In this document: one piece after another, positions 1 through 9,100 of the stretch | Layout: each line of letters starts with the position of its first letter | How positions within the stretch are numbered: position 1 is the first letter of the stretch | NCBI GenBank assembly: GCA_012033205.1 | Contig: JAAUSO010000072.1 | Span: 1 to 32,538 of the forward strand | Direction of reading: 5' to 3' | Length of the DNA stretch: 32,538 nucleotides | DNA from: Richelia sp. SL_2_1 | Lineage (GTDB): Bacteria > Cyanobacteriota > Cyanobacteriia > Cyanobacteriales > Nostocaceae | Notes under the pieces: generated by a model | The model's input: the letters and a program-made list of their open reading frames with translations, nothing else | What the model was told of the DNA's origin: nothing | Databases searched by the model: none | Translations under genes and position numbers: made by a program

Positions 1-126
1 ATGCATCCTGCCACCATGACCTCCATGCTGGGGAAAACTTAGAGAGCCTGAGCCGGATGATGGGCTAACCGTCAAGTCCGGTTCTTTGGGGGGAGGGATG
101 CGGCGACGTATGCCCTCCTACCCGAC
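1..126 (+). mobile_element. 3' end of a group II intron (domains V and VI), truncated by window edge
   Basis: Positions 50-84 form a textbook domain V: GAGCCGGA pairs with TCCGGTTC, the AGC catalytic triad is in the 5' arm, and an inner GATGG/CCGTC helix is closed by a short loop. Domain VI follows at about 87-126: GGAGGG pairs with CCCTCC, and a bulged A sits near the 3' side in CCTACCCGAC as the likely branch point. The intron would end at 126 (...CCCGAC), and the downstream reading frame is open from there. No reverse transcriptase can be confirmed in the first 49 bases; the short open stretch ending at a TAG at 40-42 is too short to call an intron-encoded protein tail. The rest of the intron lies upstream of the window. 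Confidence 0.85.
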
Positions 127-510
127 CGCTATCCAGAATTTCTGAGTACGTCTCCTCTCACAATTGACCATATTAATCCACAATCATTGGGGGGTTCAGA
201 TGATACTGATAATTTGGCACTAGCTTGTCGTCGCTGCAATGAACGTCATTATAATTTCACTGCTGCTGCTGACCCAGAAACTAAAGAAGAAGTACCATTA
301 TTTAATCCTCGTTCTCAAAAATGGGCTGACCATTTTATCTGGTCAGAAGATGCTACAAAAATTATTGGTATAACGTCTACTGGTCGTGCTACTTGCAACC
401 GTCTTGATTTAAACGATGAACGTCGTGCTGACCGTTTTATCCAGAAATCTCGACGTTTTTGGGTGCAAGGTGGTTTTCACCCTCCTCATGAAGACCCACG
501 CCGTTCGTAG
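127..510 (+). CDS. HNH endonuclease, 3' exon after a group II intron
   Basis: The frame is open from the intron end and gives an HNH core: TIDHINPQSLGG, then DDTDNLALACRRCNERH, with the catalytic His in DHI, the Asn in DNLALAC, and the closing CxxC zinc pair and His. This is the compact HNH nuclease family whose N-terminal half carries another CxxC pair; that half is absent here, so it must be encoded by the 5' exon upstream of the window. The C-terminal 75 residues (FNPRSQKW...) match the usual tail of this cyanobacterial family, so the protein end looks complete. Calling a start at the TTG at 187 would cut off the catalytic His, so no independent start is assigned. The enzyme would cut DNA with a single metal ion; its target is unknown. 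It is expressed only if the intron splices. Confidence 0.8.
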   Translation, partial: RYPEFLSTSPLTIDHINPQSLGGSDDTDNLALACRRCNERHYNFTAAADPETKEEVPLFNPRSQKWADHFIWSEDATKIIGITSTGRATCNRLDLNDERRADRFIQKSRRFWVQGGFHPPHEDPRRS

Positions 511-615
511 ATAGATAATTTTTGCTCGCCTCCTACATTCGTTTAATTGCTAATTAAGTTCAGGCGTTCACCGCTCGCAGTATGGTTCAGTCTGCGGTTC
601 ATTACGTAGCTGTTA

Positions 616-633
616 GCGTAAGAGCGCTTACGC
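616..633. repeat. Short hairpin GCGTAAG-AGCG-CTTACGC between genes
   Basis: A perfect 7-bp stem with a 4-base loop lies in a GC-richer island between the HNH gene and the next small gene. It resembles the short palindromic interspersed repeats of cyanobacterial genomes; there is no following T-run, so it is not a typical terminator. The rest of 511-663 shows no gene. Confidence 0.5.
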
Positions 634-663
634 GCAATTGGTAGTGACGTGTCGCCAAGAATA

Positions 664-852
664 ATGAATAACCCTTCACCAAAACAACAACAAATTTTAA
701 AAGCATGGTATCGCCAGTTGAAATCAGTACACCCTTCCAAAATTACTGACCCCAACTTACCTGAGAAAGAGTTATTAGATATTGAAGAAACGAATTGGGA
801 AGCACGGCAAACTTACTATCACGACCAATTTTTGTACGCAGACAGACTTTAA
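664..852 (+). CDS. Small protein of unknown function (62 aa)
   Basis: I do not recognise this protein. It is hydrophilic and probably helical, beginning MNNPSPKQQQILKAWYRQL, with no membrane segment or cysteines. The ATG at 664 is preferred over a GTG at 649 because the intervening four codons add nothing conserved-looking, although no strong ribosome binding site precedes either. It lies on the plus strand with three other small orphan genes (983-2025) between the HNH gene and the surface-protein block. Codon composition matches its neighbours, so it is plausibly real, but its short length leaves room for doubt. Confidence 0.45.
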   Translation: MNNPSPKQQQILKAWYRQLKSVHPSKITDPNLPEKELLDIEETNWEARQTYYHDQFLYADRL

Positions 853-911
853 TGTACTTTATTACGCATCATCAAGAAAGTTGATGTTGTGGTAGCCCGC
901 TTATTTATCAA

Positions 912-950
912 AAGCTGTGAAATCTAATGATATAAAAGTTTTCACAGCTT
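912..950. promoter_or_regulatory. 11-bp perfect inverted repeat upstream of the gene at 983
   Basis: AAGCTGTGAAA (912-922) and TTTCACAGCTT (940-950) are perfect complements separated by 17 bases, ending 32 bases before the ATG at 983. It could be an operator or an mRNA leader hairpin. It also argues against a start codon at 917, which would place the repeat inside the coding region. Confidence 0.45.
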
Positions 951-982
951 ATCACTTCATTTATTCAATTAAAGGAGCAAAA

Positions 983-1429
983 ATGCTTTCATATCAAGAC
1001 TTTTCAACAACTTTCATTGTGCTTTTATGTGCAGCTTTCGCAATTGTAATGATACTCGATTTTATTACAGGTTTATTGGATTTGTGGAATCAATGCGCTA
1101 AGCAAGAAAGCAACATAGTATTGCCAGCTTACCAAGAAAAAACATCAGATAAAATTAATAGTATTCCACAGCCCATAACTTATCCCAAATCTGCTCATAT
1201 CGAAGTATCAACTTTTAAAGCCAAAGATTCTCAACCCAATTTAACTCGTTTCGCTACAGAAGAAGAATTGCTTGCTTTAACTCTCCGTAAACTCAGACAA
1301 CTAGCAGCAAATTACTCCATTCCTGGCAGAGCTGCTATGACAAAAAATCTCAAAACAGCACATCAATTGTTAACTCCTAAACTACTTGGATTGGTAACAA
1401 TAGCTGAAATTCAACTATTAAGCCTGTAA
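983..1429 (+). CDS. Membrane-anchored small protein with C-terminal SAP-like domain (148 aa)
   Basis: The start is placed at the ATG at 983, directly after an AAAGGAG ribosome binding site at 971-977; an earlier in-frame ATG at 917 has no such site and overlaps an inverted repeat. Residues about 8-35 form one hydrophobic transmembrane helix (FIVLLCAAFAIVMILDF...). A polar linker follows, and the last 55 residues (ATEEELLALTLRKLRQLAANY...) have the helix-turn-helix look of SAP or Rho-N domains, which bind nucleic acid (LRKLRQLA, then a basic K-rich turn and LLTPKLLGLV). A membrane-tethered nucleic-acid-binding protein is the inference; no enzyme motif is visible. It may be co-transcribed with neighbouring small genes. 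Confidence 0.6.
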   Translation: MLSYQDFSTTFIVLLCAAFAIVMILDFITGLLDLWNQCAKQESNIVLPAYQEKTSDKINSIPQPITYPKSAHIEVSTFKAKDSQPNLTRFATEEELLALTLRKLRQLAANYSIPGRAAMTKNLKTAHQLLTPKLLGLVTIAEIQLLSL

Positions 1430-1437
1430 GAAGGTGC

Positions 1438-1498
1438 GAACGCATTTAAACGTACCACGTTCCTACCGTTCAAAACGTAGATGCAAAAAAATGCGTTC
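1438..1498. other. Structured spacer with 10-bp perfect inverted repeat
   Basis: GAACGCATTT (1438-1447) pairs perfectly with AAATGCGTTC (1489-1498), closing a loop of about 41 bases that contains several further ACGT/AACG-rich segments. It begins eight bases after the stop of the preceding gene. It could be a weak transcript-end structure or a small structured RNA; there is no clear T-run, so terminator function is uncertain. Beyond it, up to 1613, nothing else is apparent. Confidence 0.35.
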
Positions 1499-1613
1499 CT
1501 CTCTTACTCCTTTTATTAAAAGAGTAGTTAAGAGCATCGTGGTTAGGGTAAAGACATTCCACTCACTACAGCAATATTAAAACAAAACCTAAGACTCAAT
1601 TGGACTTTTAATT

Positions 1614-1829
1614 ATGGCAATCAAAGCACCCTCTAGCGCGAGTTATTTAGTATTGACGCTGGAAGATTTTATGGCAACTGCTGACTCATTCATTCAGAAT
1701 TATTATAAAACAGGCAGCAATGCACAAGACATTCAAAGAATGATTGCAGCTATTACAAATCTAAGACTTGATATCAACATTGAAGCACTCGAAGCAGAAT
1801 TCAAAATAACCTTGTCAAAGCGTATTTAA
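1614..1829 (+). CDS. Small protein of unknown function (71 aa)
   Basis: I do not recognise it. The protein starts MAIKAPSSASYLVLTLEDF and is mostly amphipathic helix, acidic in the middle, with no membrane segment, signal peptide or cysteines. There is no clear ribosome binding site before the ATG. It is one of four small genes on the plus strand in this stretch; the neighbour at 1876 starts 46 bases downstream and may share its transcript. Confidence 0.5.
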   Translation: MAIKAPSSASYLVLTLEDFMATADSFIQNYYKTGSNAQDIQRMIAAITNLRLDINIEALEAEFKITLSKRI

Positions 1830-1875
1830 TCGTCTTATTCAAGGTATTGACTGTTTTTTCACAGAATTATAAATT

Positions 1876-2025
1876 ATGTCACAAACTAAAACTGTAAAAG
1901 GTATAACCTTCCAATACGGAGAAAACGAAAGTCAAAGGTACTGGGAACACGTAACAGAAAAAGAGACTTATATGTTGATATCAGCATTACTTAATCTGTA
2001 TGTTGAACAAAAGACGGACACTTAA
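1876..2025 (+). CDS. Very small protein of unknown function (49 aa)
   Basis: The frame runs ATG at 1876 to TAA at 2023-2025 and begins MSQTKTVKGITFQYGENESQ. The predicted fold is a short beta hairpin (KGITFQYG) followed by a helix (ETYMLISALLNLYVE). It has no recognisable motif. It is convergent with the O-antigen-ligase-like gene on the other strand, 39 bases away. Support is limited to a clean frame, neighbour-like composition and its position in a run of small plus-strand genes. Confidence 0.4.
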   Translation: MSQTKTVKGITFQYGENESQRYWEHVTEKETYMLISALLNLYVEQKTDT

Positions 2026-2064
2026 AACCTGTGAATGCAGATGACTTAAGGAGTAATTTTTTCA

Positions 2065-3375
2065 TCAATCACGCTCATACAGGGACAAACTCAGCACCCA
2101 CCAAGCAATATGAGTGAATTGAGCGCATTCAAACCAGGTGAATGTAAAAGCGAGATAAACAATTAATACTGCTTCAATTCCACGTAATGGTGACTTAATA
2201 ACCATACATAAACAAAATGCTATCAGCACAAAGTAAGATATTAAACCTAAAATACCTACAGATAAAGTAGTATCAAAAATTAAATTGTGTGCTTTTACTG
2301 TGGGTAGTTGTTTTCTTTTTAGTTGTCCATTTTTATCTTGATAATCAAAACTAAAATCACCCAAACGCAGAACTTTATCTACAGGTTCACCATGATGGAT
2401 GTAGGGATAAACTGTACCGAAACCATTCATACCCCATCCGAGTAAAGGACGCATAGAAATCCCACGGATAGCGCGTTCCCACAGCATTTCTCTATCAGAT
2501 GAAATATATTTGATAAAACCACTGTATTTATCAAGATTGAATTGATTGTTAAATGCAAGTTGACGAGTACTAGAAACCGTACCTACAAATAGTAAAGATA
2601 TTAGACAAGTACAAACTATAATTCTGCTCCGATGACGGTTTCTAAAATCCGATTGATAAATCCAGTAAATGAACCCGAATACAAAAGCTATAATTCCCGC
2701 ACGAGTTTGAGTTAAGAATAATGCTGGGATTATTAATGTTAAAGCGGTAATGGCATTACGTTGAGAAATGATTTTCTTTTGCCAACCAATTAAAGTAATA
2801 ATTGAACAAGCTGCTAATACGAACGATGCATGACCGCGATGGGAGTATAATCCGATTGGTTGGTGATTTTTGAAAATGGTGCTGGCTAAAATATTATCTT
2901 TAAATAATTGTCCCGAAGTAGCAGTATAGTCAATTCGCCAGTTAATTACTTGAGGGAATATACTTAAAGCGAGAATTACCCCGCCAATTATTAAACCTTG
3001 TAGTTGAGAACGAAATATTTCTGGGTGCAGCCTTAATAGTAAATTGTTACTAAGAGTAAAGATTGCAATTAACAGCCAGTAGAGCAAACCATCACCCATC
3101 TGTTCTTGAGCGAATAGGGAACGAAGCGGAAAAGGACTAGTTATAGTTGATATTAGTCCGATTCCGAGAAATATTTCCCATAGTAATCTGTTAATCTTCC
3201 AGCATTGAGGAATGTTTAGAGAGTCTCTTTCTTCCCACAAAATCAGAACGTTGAATATACAGATTAGTAGGATGGCAAATACTTTAGGTTGAGTCCAAAT
3301 TTCCCCTCGCATCTTTCCAATTGGGTTGATAAGAATAATGCTGAGGGAAAACAGCACTGTGTACAGGTGCTTCAC
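2065..3375 (-). CDS. O-antigen ligase (Wzy/WaaL-like) family membrane protein
   Basis: This is a 436-residue polytopic membrane protein with about ten to twelve hydrophobic helices. It has a large loop near residues 270-360 containing WERAIRGISMRPLLGWGMNGF and then AHNLIFDTTLSVGILGL, the signature of the O-antigen ligase/polymerase family (PF04932). The conserved Arg in TQTRAGIIAF also fits. Such enzymes transfer lipid-linked glycans to lipid A, another glycan chain or a protein at the outer face of the inner membrane. The gene starts ten bases after the stop of the PEP-CTERM gene at 3385-4566 on the same strand, so the two are likely one operon. A role in glycosylating that protein, or surface polysaccharide, is inference; the acceptor cannot be read from sequence. 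Confidence 0.8.
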   Translation of the reverse strand: MKHLYTVLFSLSIILINPIGKMRGEIWTQPKVFAILLICIFNVLILWEERDSLNIPQCWKINRLLWEIFLGIGLISTITSPFPLRSLFAQEQMGDGLLYWLLIAIFTLSNNLLLRLHPEIFRSQLQGLIIGGVILALSIFPQVINWRIDYTATSGQLFKDNILASTIFKNHQPIGLYSHRGHASFVLAACSIITLIGWQKKIISQRNAITALTLIIPALFLTQTRAGIIAFVFGFIYWIYQSDFRNRHRSRIIVCTCLISLLFVGTVSSTRQLAFNNQFNLDKYSGFIKYISSDREMLWERAIRGISMRPLLGWGMNGFGTVYPYIHHGEPVDKVLRLGDFSFDYQDKNGQLKRKQLPTVKAHNLIFDTTLSVGILGLISYFVLIAFCLCMVIKSPLRGIEAVLIVYLAFTFTWFECAQFTHIAWWVLSLSLYERD

Positions 3376-3384
3376 TATTATTTA

Positions 3385-4566
3385 TTAATTCTTACGTTTT
3401 AGTGTTTTAACTATAGCCCATGCTCCGAGGGTTATTAGTCCGATTGTTGGGGTGGATTCGGGGATACTAGTGGCGTTGTAGTGGAAATAATCAAAATCAA
3501 AAAATGATAAATGTTGATATTGAGATTCGTTATCGTTGTCGATACTAGATGATAAAATCTCCTGAGATTCTACATAATCGGTACCATAGCATCCGCCACC
3601 GCCACTGCCACCATTGCAGTCAGAAGGTGGTGGTGGTGGGGAACAGTCACCACTGCTATCACAATCAGGAGGAGGTGGTGGAGTAGGACAAGCACCGCCA
3701 TTACTACTAACAAGGTTACAACCATCCTCTTTGCGAATAAACTCATATGTCCAACCCCATCTAACGCCGTTATAAATAGTGACATCTAGTGGATTAGATT
3801 TATCTCCTTGAGCTAAGTAAAGTTCTGCAATCCAGTAATAATTTCGATTCAAATTTGTGTTTCTATATGGGCGATCTCCAAACCATCCGTAATCAGTTTG
3901 ATTTTCTGGTTTTATCTTTTGTCCTGAAGCATAATAGGGATGTGTAGCATTGCTATATGTACCATTACTCTGCTTAGTCCTATTGTCGATATAACTGTTA
4001 TATACACTCGGCGAATCAGGTGGATAATTAGTAATAATTCTTTGAATCCAGTATAAATTGTCTGCCTTGGGGTTTGGATCGCGGCTTTTTCTGTTATCAC
4101 TTGGACGATATTCTAATTCAAGAGTAGCACCAATTCCATCATTTCTAATGCCATTTATACCGCCAATTCTAGTTGTTCCGCAATCCTTTCCTATACCACA
4201 AGCCCAAAGCTTTCGGACATTAAAGCTGCCTCTTAATTCACGTCCTTTTTCAAAATTCCAACCTTCACCTTTGTAAAGGTTTAAATCATTCAGCAGCCCG
4301 TCCGTACCTCCTCTTTGTATTTCTTGAATGAAAGGTTGAGAAGCAAAAGATAATAAATTGAAAGGATTTAAAAAAGGTGCCGCATTCGGATCAACTACAT
4401 CAAGTTTTGTTATACCTCTATCGCCATTAGGATAACGGTATACATACATATAATCATCAGGTCTAGTTTGAGTATAATAAACTCTAAATGCTTTACTAGG
4501 TTGACTTGTTAATAACGTTAACAAAGTACTGATGAACAAAACCAGAGAATATTTTGTTTTTTGCAT
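3385..4566 (-). CDS. PEP-CTERM-type exported protein with proline-rich region
   Basis: The 393-residue protein has an N-terminal signal peptide (basic MQKTKYS, hydrophobic LVLFISTLLTLL, cleavage near SKA-F). Its aromatic and Asn-rich central region of about 270 residues I do not recognise, though paired cysteines (WACGIGKDCG) are present. Two PPPPP stretches with DC/GGSGGGGC follow near residues 292-328. The C-terminus has the tripartite PEP-CTERM layout: a PES motif (IPESTP), a hydrophobic helix (TIGLITLGAWAIVKTL) and a basic tail (KRKN). In known systems an exosortase cuts at this signal and the protein is anchored or released with extracellular polysaccharide. It sits ten bases upstream of an O-antigen-ligase-like gene on the same strand. 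The function of the body is unknown. Confidence 0.7.
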   Translation of the reverse strand: MQKTKYSLVLFISTLLTLLTSQPSKAFRVYYTQTRPDDYMYVYRYPNGDRGITKLDVVDPNAAPFLNPFNLLSFASQPFIQEIQRGGTDGLLNDLNLYKGEGWNFEKGRELRGSFNVRKLWACGIGKDCGTTRIGGINGIRNDGIGATLELEYRPSDNRKSRDPNPKADNLYWIQRIITNYPPDSPSVYNSYIDNRTKQSNGTYSNATHPYYASGQKIKPENQTDYGWFGDRPYRNTNLNRNYYWIAELYLAQGDKSNPLDVTIYNGVRWGWTYEFIRKEDGCNLVSSNGGACPTPPPPPDCDSSGDCSPPPPPSDCNGGSGGGGCYGTDYVESQEILSSSIDNDNESQYQHLSFFDFDYFHYNATSIPESTPTIGLITLGAWAIVKTLKRKN

Positions 4567-4770
4567 TTCTCAAAGCTTCTTTATCTATTGTGCTTAAAAA
4601 GTTTATTCAAATCAATTTGATAGGTATAGCGTTCCAAAATAATCTAAATAGAAAATCATAAAAATCTGAATAAAGGGCAGAAGATTCTTAATTCACTAAT
4701 TCTAATTTTCAAAATTATACCCAAATACTAAAAAAAATCAGATTTTAAAAGAGCAGTGGAACTCATTAAT

Positions 4771-6039
4771 TTATGATCGTACTAAGTTGAATTCTTTAAG
4801 CGGCGTAATTACCATTCCCGTCCAAATATTTTCTATGGATTTCCGTTCTCTAATTTCTTGGTCATATACTTTGGTTTCGGCTGTTTTGTTAATATAATTC
4901 AACTGAATTTTATAATTACCTAATTCTGTAATTTCAAAAGTATGAGAACCTCCATCTCCAATTGAAAGCACTAATTCAAATTTGTCTTCCTCTTGATACC
5001 AAATTACAGCTTCATAAAAAAAAGTTATTTCTTTTCCTGGCATAACTAAAACTAAATCAGATTCTTCAATTGGTCTTAACCAATCACTGAAATAACCTCT
5101 AAAGAGTATTTGACCGTCTGCATTCACCATTTCTGGATTCAAATCATTTATAAATCGTATAGGATTGGAGGTATTATTAGTAATGCTCAGTCCTGCTAAA
5201 GGAATTGATCCAGAACTTCCCGGTTCTTTTTTAGGAATAGTCAAAACTTTCTGTGGTAAAAAGGTTTCAAAGCGAATACCATCTACTTCAATTGCATTTT
5301 TATCGCTTTCAGTAGGCTGAATCAATTGAATTTTCACGAAGGAAGTTTCTAATTTTTGCGTGTAAATTTGTCCTAATTCAGTTAGTTGATTGATTTCTGG
5401 TTCGGATAACAATACCTCTGTGTTAGGAGTTTCATAAATGAATCGTATTTGATAAGTTCCTGATTTAAGAGCTTCAAAAACCCAGATATCTTCATCTGTT
5501 ACCGTAGATCCCCAGATGTGAGGTTTAGTAGGAATGGAAAGTTTCAACAAATTATTTTGCCAATAAAGTTTTGCTCTTAAAGGAAAACCTCTCTTCTGTC
5601 CTGGTGGAATTAATAACCAATGATATCTTTGAGATCCAGATGGCTTATTGATTGGTTCAAGAGGTTTAAGTACTTCACCGTCTGGTGCTACAATTTCCGG
5701 AATGAACGTTCCATTTAAAAAAGGAAAAGTTTGTGATGTATTATTAGTAACGCCAAGACCTAAAGTTAAAGGAACAGCAGTTCCAGGTTTGTTTTCAGGA
5801 ATTGCTATTGACACATCTGTCTTCCCGATTCCCGTTGATGTCGTAATTTCCATACGAACACCATATTCTTTAGGCGCTTTATTTTTCTTGGATGCTTTAG
5901 ATTTTTTACGTCCCATAGTGGCTATTTTTTCAATGACTACTTGTTCATGCGCCTTTACTTTTTTGGTAGCATTGCTTAATGCTGCTGTACCTAAGAAAAT
6001 TAATAATACAGCTAAAAATGTCGCTAAGAACTTACGCAT
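4771..6039 (-). CDS. Exported protein with two related beta-sandwich-like domains
   Basis: The 422-residue protein begins with a signal peptide (MRKFLATFLAVLLIFLGTAALSNA), then a Lys-rich stretch (GRKKSKASKKNKAPK). Two domains of about 160 residues follow and share a pattern. The first has LGLGVTNNTSQTFPF, then EIVAPDGEVL, LIPPGQ and GTYQIRFIYE. The second has AGLSITNNTSNPIRF, then EMVNADGQIL, LVMPGKE and GNYKIQLNYIN. The motifs match in order, so an internal duplication is likely, and the fold is probably immunoglobulin-like. No catalytic residues are evident, and I do not recognise a named family. It lies between the PEP-CTERM gene and the large RTX protein gene on the same strand, with gaps of 142-204 bases, so it may have its own promoter. 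A periplasmic or surface role is inferred from the signal peptide. Confidence 0.6.
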   Translation of the reverse strand: MRKFLATFLAVLLIFLGTAALSNATKKVKAHEQVVIEKIATMGRKKSKASKKNKAPKEYGVRMEITTSTGIGKTDVSIAIPENKPGTAVPLTLGLGVTNNTSQTFPFLNGTFIPEIVAPDGEVLKPLEPINKPSGSQRYHWLLIPPGQKRGFPLRAKLYWQNNLLKLSIPTKPHIWGSTVTDEDIWVFEALKSGTYQIRFIYETPNTEVLLSEPEINQLTELGQIYTQKLETSFVKIQLIQPTESDKNAIEVDGIRFETFLPQKVLTIPKKEPGSSGSIPLAGLSITNNTSNPIRFINDLNPEMVNADGQILFRGYFSDWLRPIEESDLVLVMPGKEITFFYEAVIWYQEEDKFELVLSIGDGGSHTFEITELGNYKIQLNYINKTAETKVYDQEIRERKSIENIWTGMVITPLKEFNLVRS

Positions 6040-6181
6040 GATTTCTTTATATTTTAGTAATTAGGTGTAATATACTTTCAAAGTTATTCTCAACCAAAAC
6101 TTCAAATTGCTTTGTTATCAAGTCATTAAAAACTTTATCCAATATTATTTACCTGCAAAAGAAGATTGCTGCTTTATAGCT

Positions 6182-9100
6182 TCACGTAGTAATAAAAATG
6201 TTGTTAGCGCTAACTGTTGGTGCATTCGATAACGTTGCAATCTGTACCGCCTCAAATCCGCTTTGATTTCCATCACCATCAAAAAACAGCGCACCACTAT
6301 TCGTATCGTAGATAAATCGCTCAGTAGCACTATTAGCCGCAACTGTACCATTACCCAAGAGAATTTGGTCTTCTGAGATGGTGTTATCCGCAGTTAATCC
6401 ACCGTCAAAATCATTGATAGAAACATGAATTACATCCTCAGTAGGCGAAAAATCCGTAATTAAATCAACACCTTGGTTGGGTGCGTTGAGGACGAAAATA
6501 TCACCGCCAGTATAGCCTGTAAGCGTATCATTACCAGTGCCCCCAACAAGTGTGTCATTACTCGAACTACCGATTAAAACATCATTACCAGGTGTGCCAA
6601 TCAAGTTATCGTTATTAAAAGTACTAGCAAAAGCAACTTGAGGAGCATCAGAAATAAAATTGGTGTACTTAGCTACCCAAGCATCGATATTTCCAGCATT
6701 TTCCCCTTGTAAAGTATCGTTAGTATCCCCTGTTATATAAACACTGCCAATACTGTCAACCGTTACGTCTACAGAAGAATCTTCACCAGCCGTACCAATT
6801 TGCTTGATTGAGAGTTGGTTGCCATCGCTGTCATATTTAGCTAACCAAGCATCATAATATCCTGCATTAGTTCCACCTAAATCACCATCAGTATCTCCCG
6901 TAAGATAAACATTGCCAGCATTATCTACAGCAATACTGTAAGAACTGTAAGAGAAGTCATCATCCTCAGTACCCAACTGTTGAGTCCATTGCAATGTTCC
7001 ACTGCTATCGTATTTCGCTAGCCAAGCGTGACTTTTTGCTGTATTAGTTTCACTTAAAATACCATTGGTATTTTCAGTATCTCCTGTGATATAAACATTG
7101 CCAGCATTATCTACAGCAACACTGTAAGAGAAGTCATCACCGTCAGAACCTAGTTGTGTTGTCCATTGCAATATTCCACTGCTATCATACTTCGCTAGCC
7201 AAGCATCTATATCACCTTTAGCATTAAATCTTCCCAGTGAGCCTTCGGTATCTCCTGTGATATAAACATTGCCAGCATTATCCACAGCAACACCGTAAGA
7301 GAAGTCATCACCTTCAGCATCTAGGTGTCTAAACCACCTTTGATTACCATTGCTGTCATATTTAGCCACCCAAGCAACAAAATCATCACTTCCTTCAAAG
7401 TCTGCTATTCCTCCTGTTATATAAGTATTACCAGCATTATCAACTGCGAGATCGGAAGAGAAATAAGCCCCTACCTGTTTTGTCCAAATTCGGTTGCCAA
7501 AAGAATCGTACTTTGCTAACCAAGTATTATCATCAGCGACATTTGTGTTCTCGGAGCCAACACCTCCTTCTCCTGAAATATAGATATTACCAGAACCATC
7601 TACAGCAACACTATACGAAATATCATCAATCTCCGTACCCAATTGTGTTTTCCATAATTGATTTCCACTACTGTCATACTTCGCTAACCAAGCATCATAA
7701 TATCCTGCATTATCTCCTCCCAACGAACCGTCGGTGTATCCGGTAATATATACATTCCCTGCGCTATCTACAGCAATACTATTGGAGAAGTCATCACCCT
7801 CAGTACCCAACTGTTGAGTCCACGGTTCTAGGTTTGGTTGTTCAGGTTGTTCTGGATTTGATTGTTCGGATTCTTCTAACGCACGAGCCGATAGATTCAA
7901 GTTGTAAGTGGTATTGATGTGATACCCCCAACTCTTGTTAACAAGAATATAGTAATCCCCTGGAAGTATAGTCCCACTAATTGATTCTGTCTGTGTACCG
8001 TAATTGTAAGATCCTAAAATGATATCACCATTACTGTCGAGCAGCCACAGGTTGGCATTATCTGATAAGCCATTTAGTTCAAAATTAAAATCGCTAGTAC
8101 TACCAATAGTCACGCGATAGTAGTCGTCGGTATCAGTGCTACCTACCCAATCTTTAAATATTTGCGTGGTGCCATTGCCATCTAAGGTAATTTGACGTGC
8201 CGAGTTAATCGTATTTCCTGCAAAGTCCAACGCGGTTGCCGACACATTCAAGTTGTAGCTTGTATTGGCATTTCCCCAAGGAAGAACTCGAATATAGTAA
8301 TCACCCGCCTGCATTGTCCGGTTAATTGATTCAGCAGTTGTACCACCTTCTTCTGGACTAACAATTACCTCACCATTACTATTAAGCAACTGTACGTCAG
8401 CATCATCTAATAACCCATTCAAAGTAATATCTAAAATGCTAGTACTACCAAGATTAAAGCGATAATAATCATTGGTGTCAGTATTACCTACCCAATCCTT
8501 AAATGTCTGGGTAGTACCATTGCCATTTAAGGTAATTTGAAGTGCATCGTTAAGAGTATTTCCCGCAAAGTCCAATGCAGCAGCCGACACATTTAAGTTG
8601 TAACTGGTATTGACGCTCCCTCCCCAACTTTTGTTAACGTGGATGTAGTAATCGCCTGGAAGTATAGTTACATTAATTGATTCAGCAGCAGTACCGTAGT
8701 TATAAGAACCGACAATTGTATCACCATTAGTGTTAATTAACCGCACATTAGCATTATCCGACAAACCATTCAATTCAAGATTAAAATCGCTAGTACTACC
8801 AATAGTCACGCGATAGTAGTCGTCGGTATCAGTGCTACCTACCCAATCTTTAAATATTTGTGTAGTTCCATTCCCATTTAAGGTAATTTGACGTGCCGAG
8901 TTGATCGTATTTCCTGCAAAGTCCAACGCGGTTGCCGACACATTCAAGTTGTAGCTTGTATTGGCATTTCCCCAAGGAAGAACTCGAATATAGTAATCAC
9001 CCGCTTGCATTGTCCGGTTAATTGATTCAGCAGTTGTACCACCTTCTTCTGGACTAACAATTACTTCACCATTACTGTTAAGCAACTGTACGTCAGCATC

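Noticed and set aside
1-42. Tail of an intron-encoded reverse transcriptase
   Set aside because: Only 13 codons are visible and no maturase or HNH motif can be seen.
917-982. Longer start for the SAP-like membrane protein
   Set aside because: It has no ribosome site, covers an inverted repeat, and the internal ATG at 983 follows AAAGGAG directly.
3570-3785. Minus-strand frame rich in Val/His
   Set aside because: It is an out-of-frame reading of the proline- and glycine-rich part of the PEP-CTERM gene.
5648-6064. Plus-strand frame of 138 codons inside the exported two-domain protein gene
   Set aside because: It is antisense to a convincing signal-peptide protein and shows no domain of its own.
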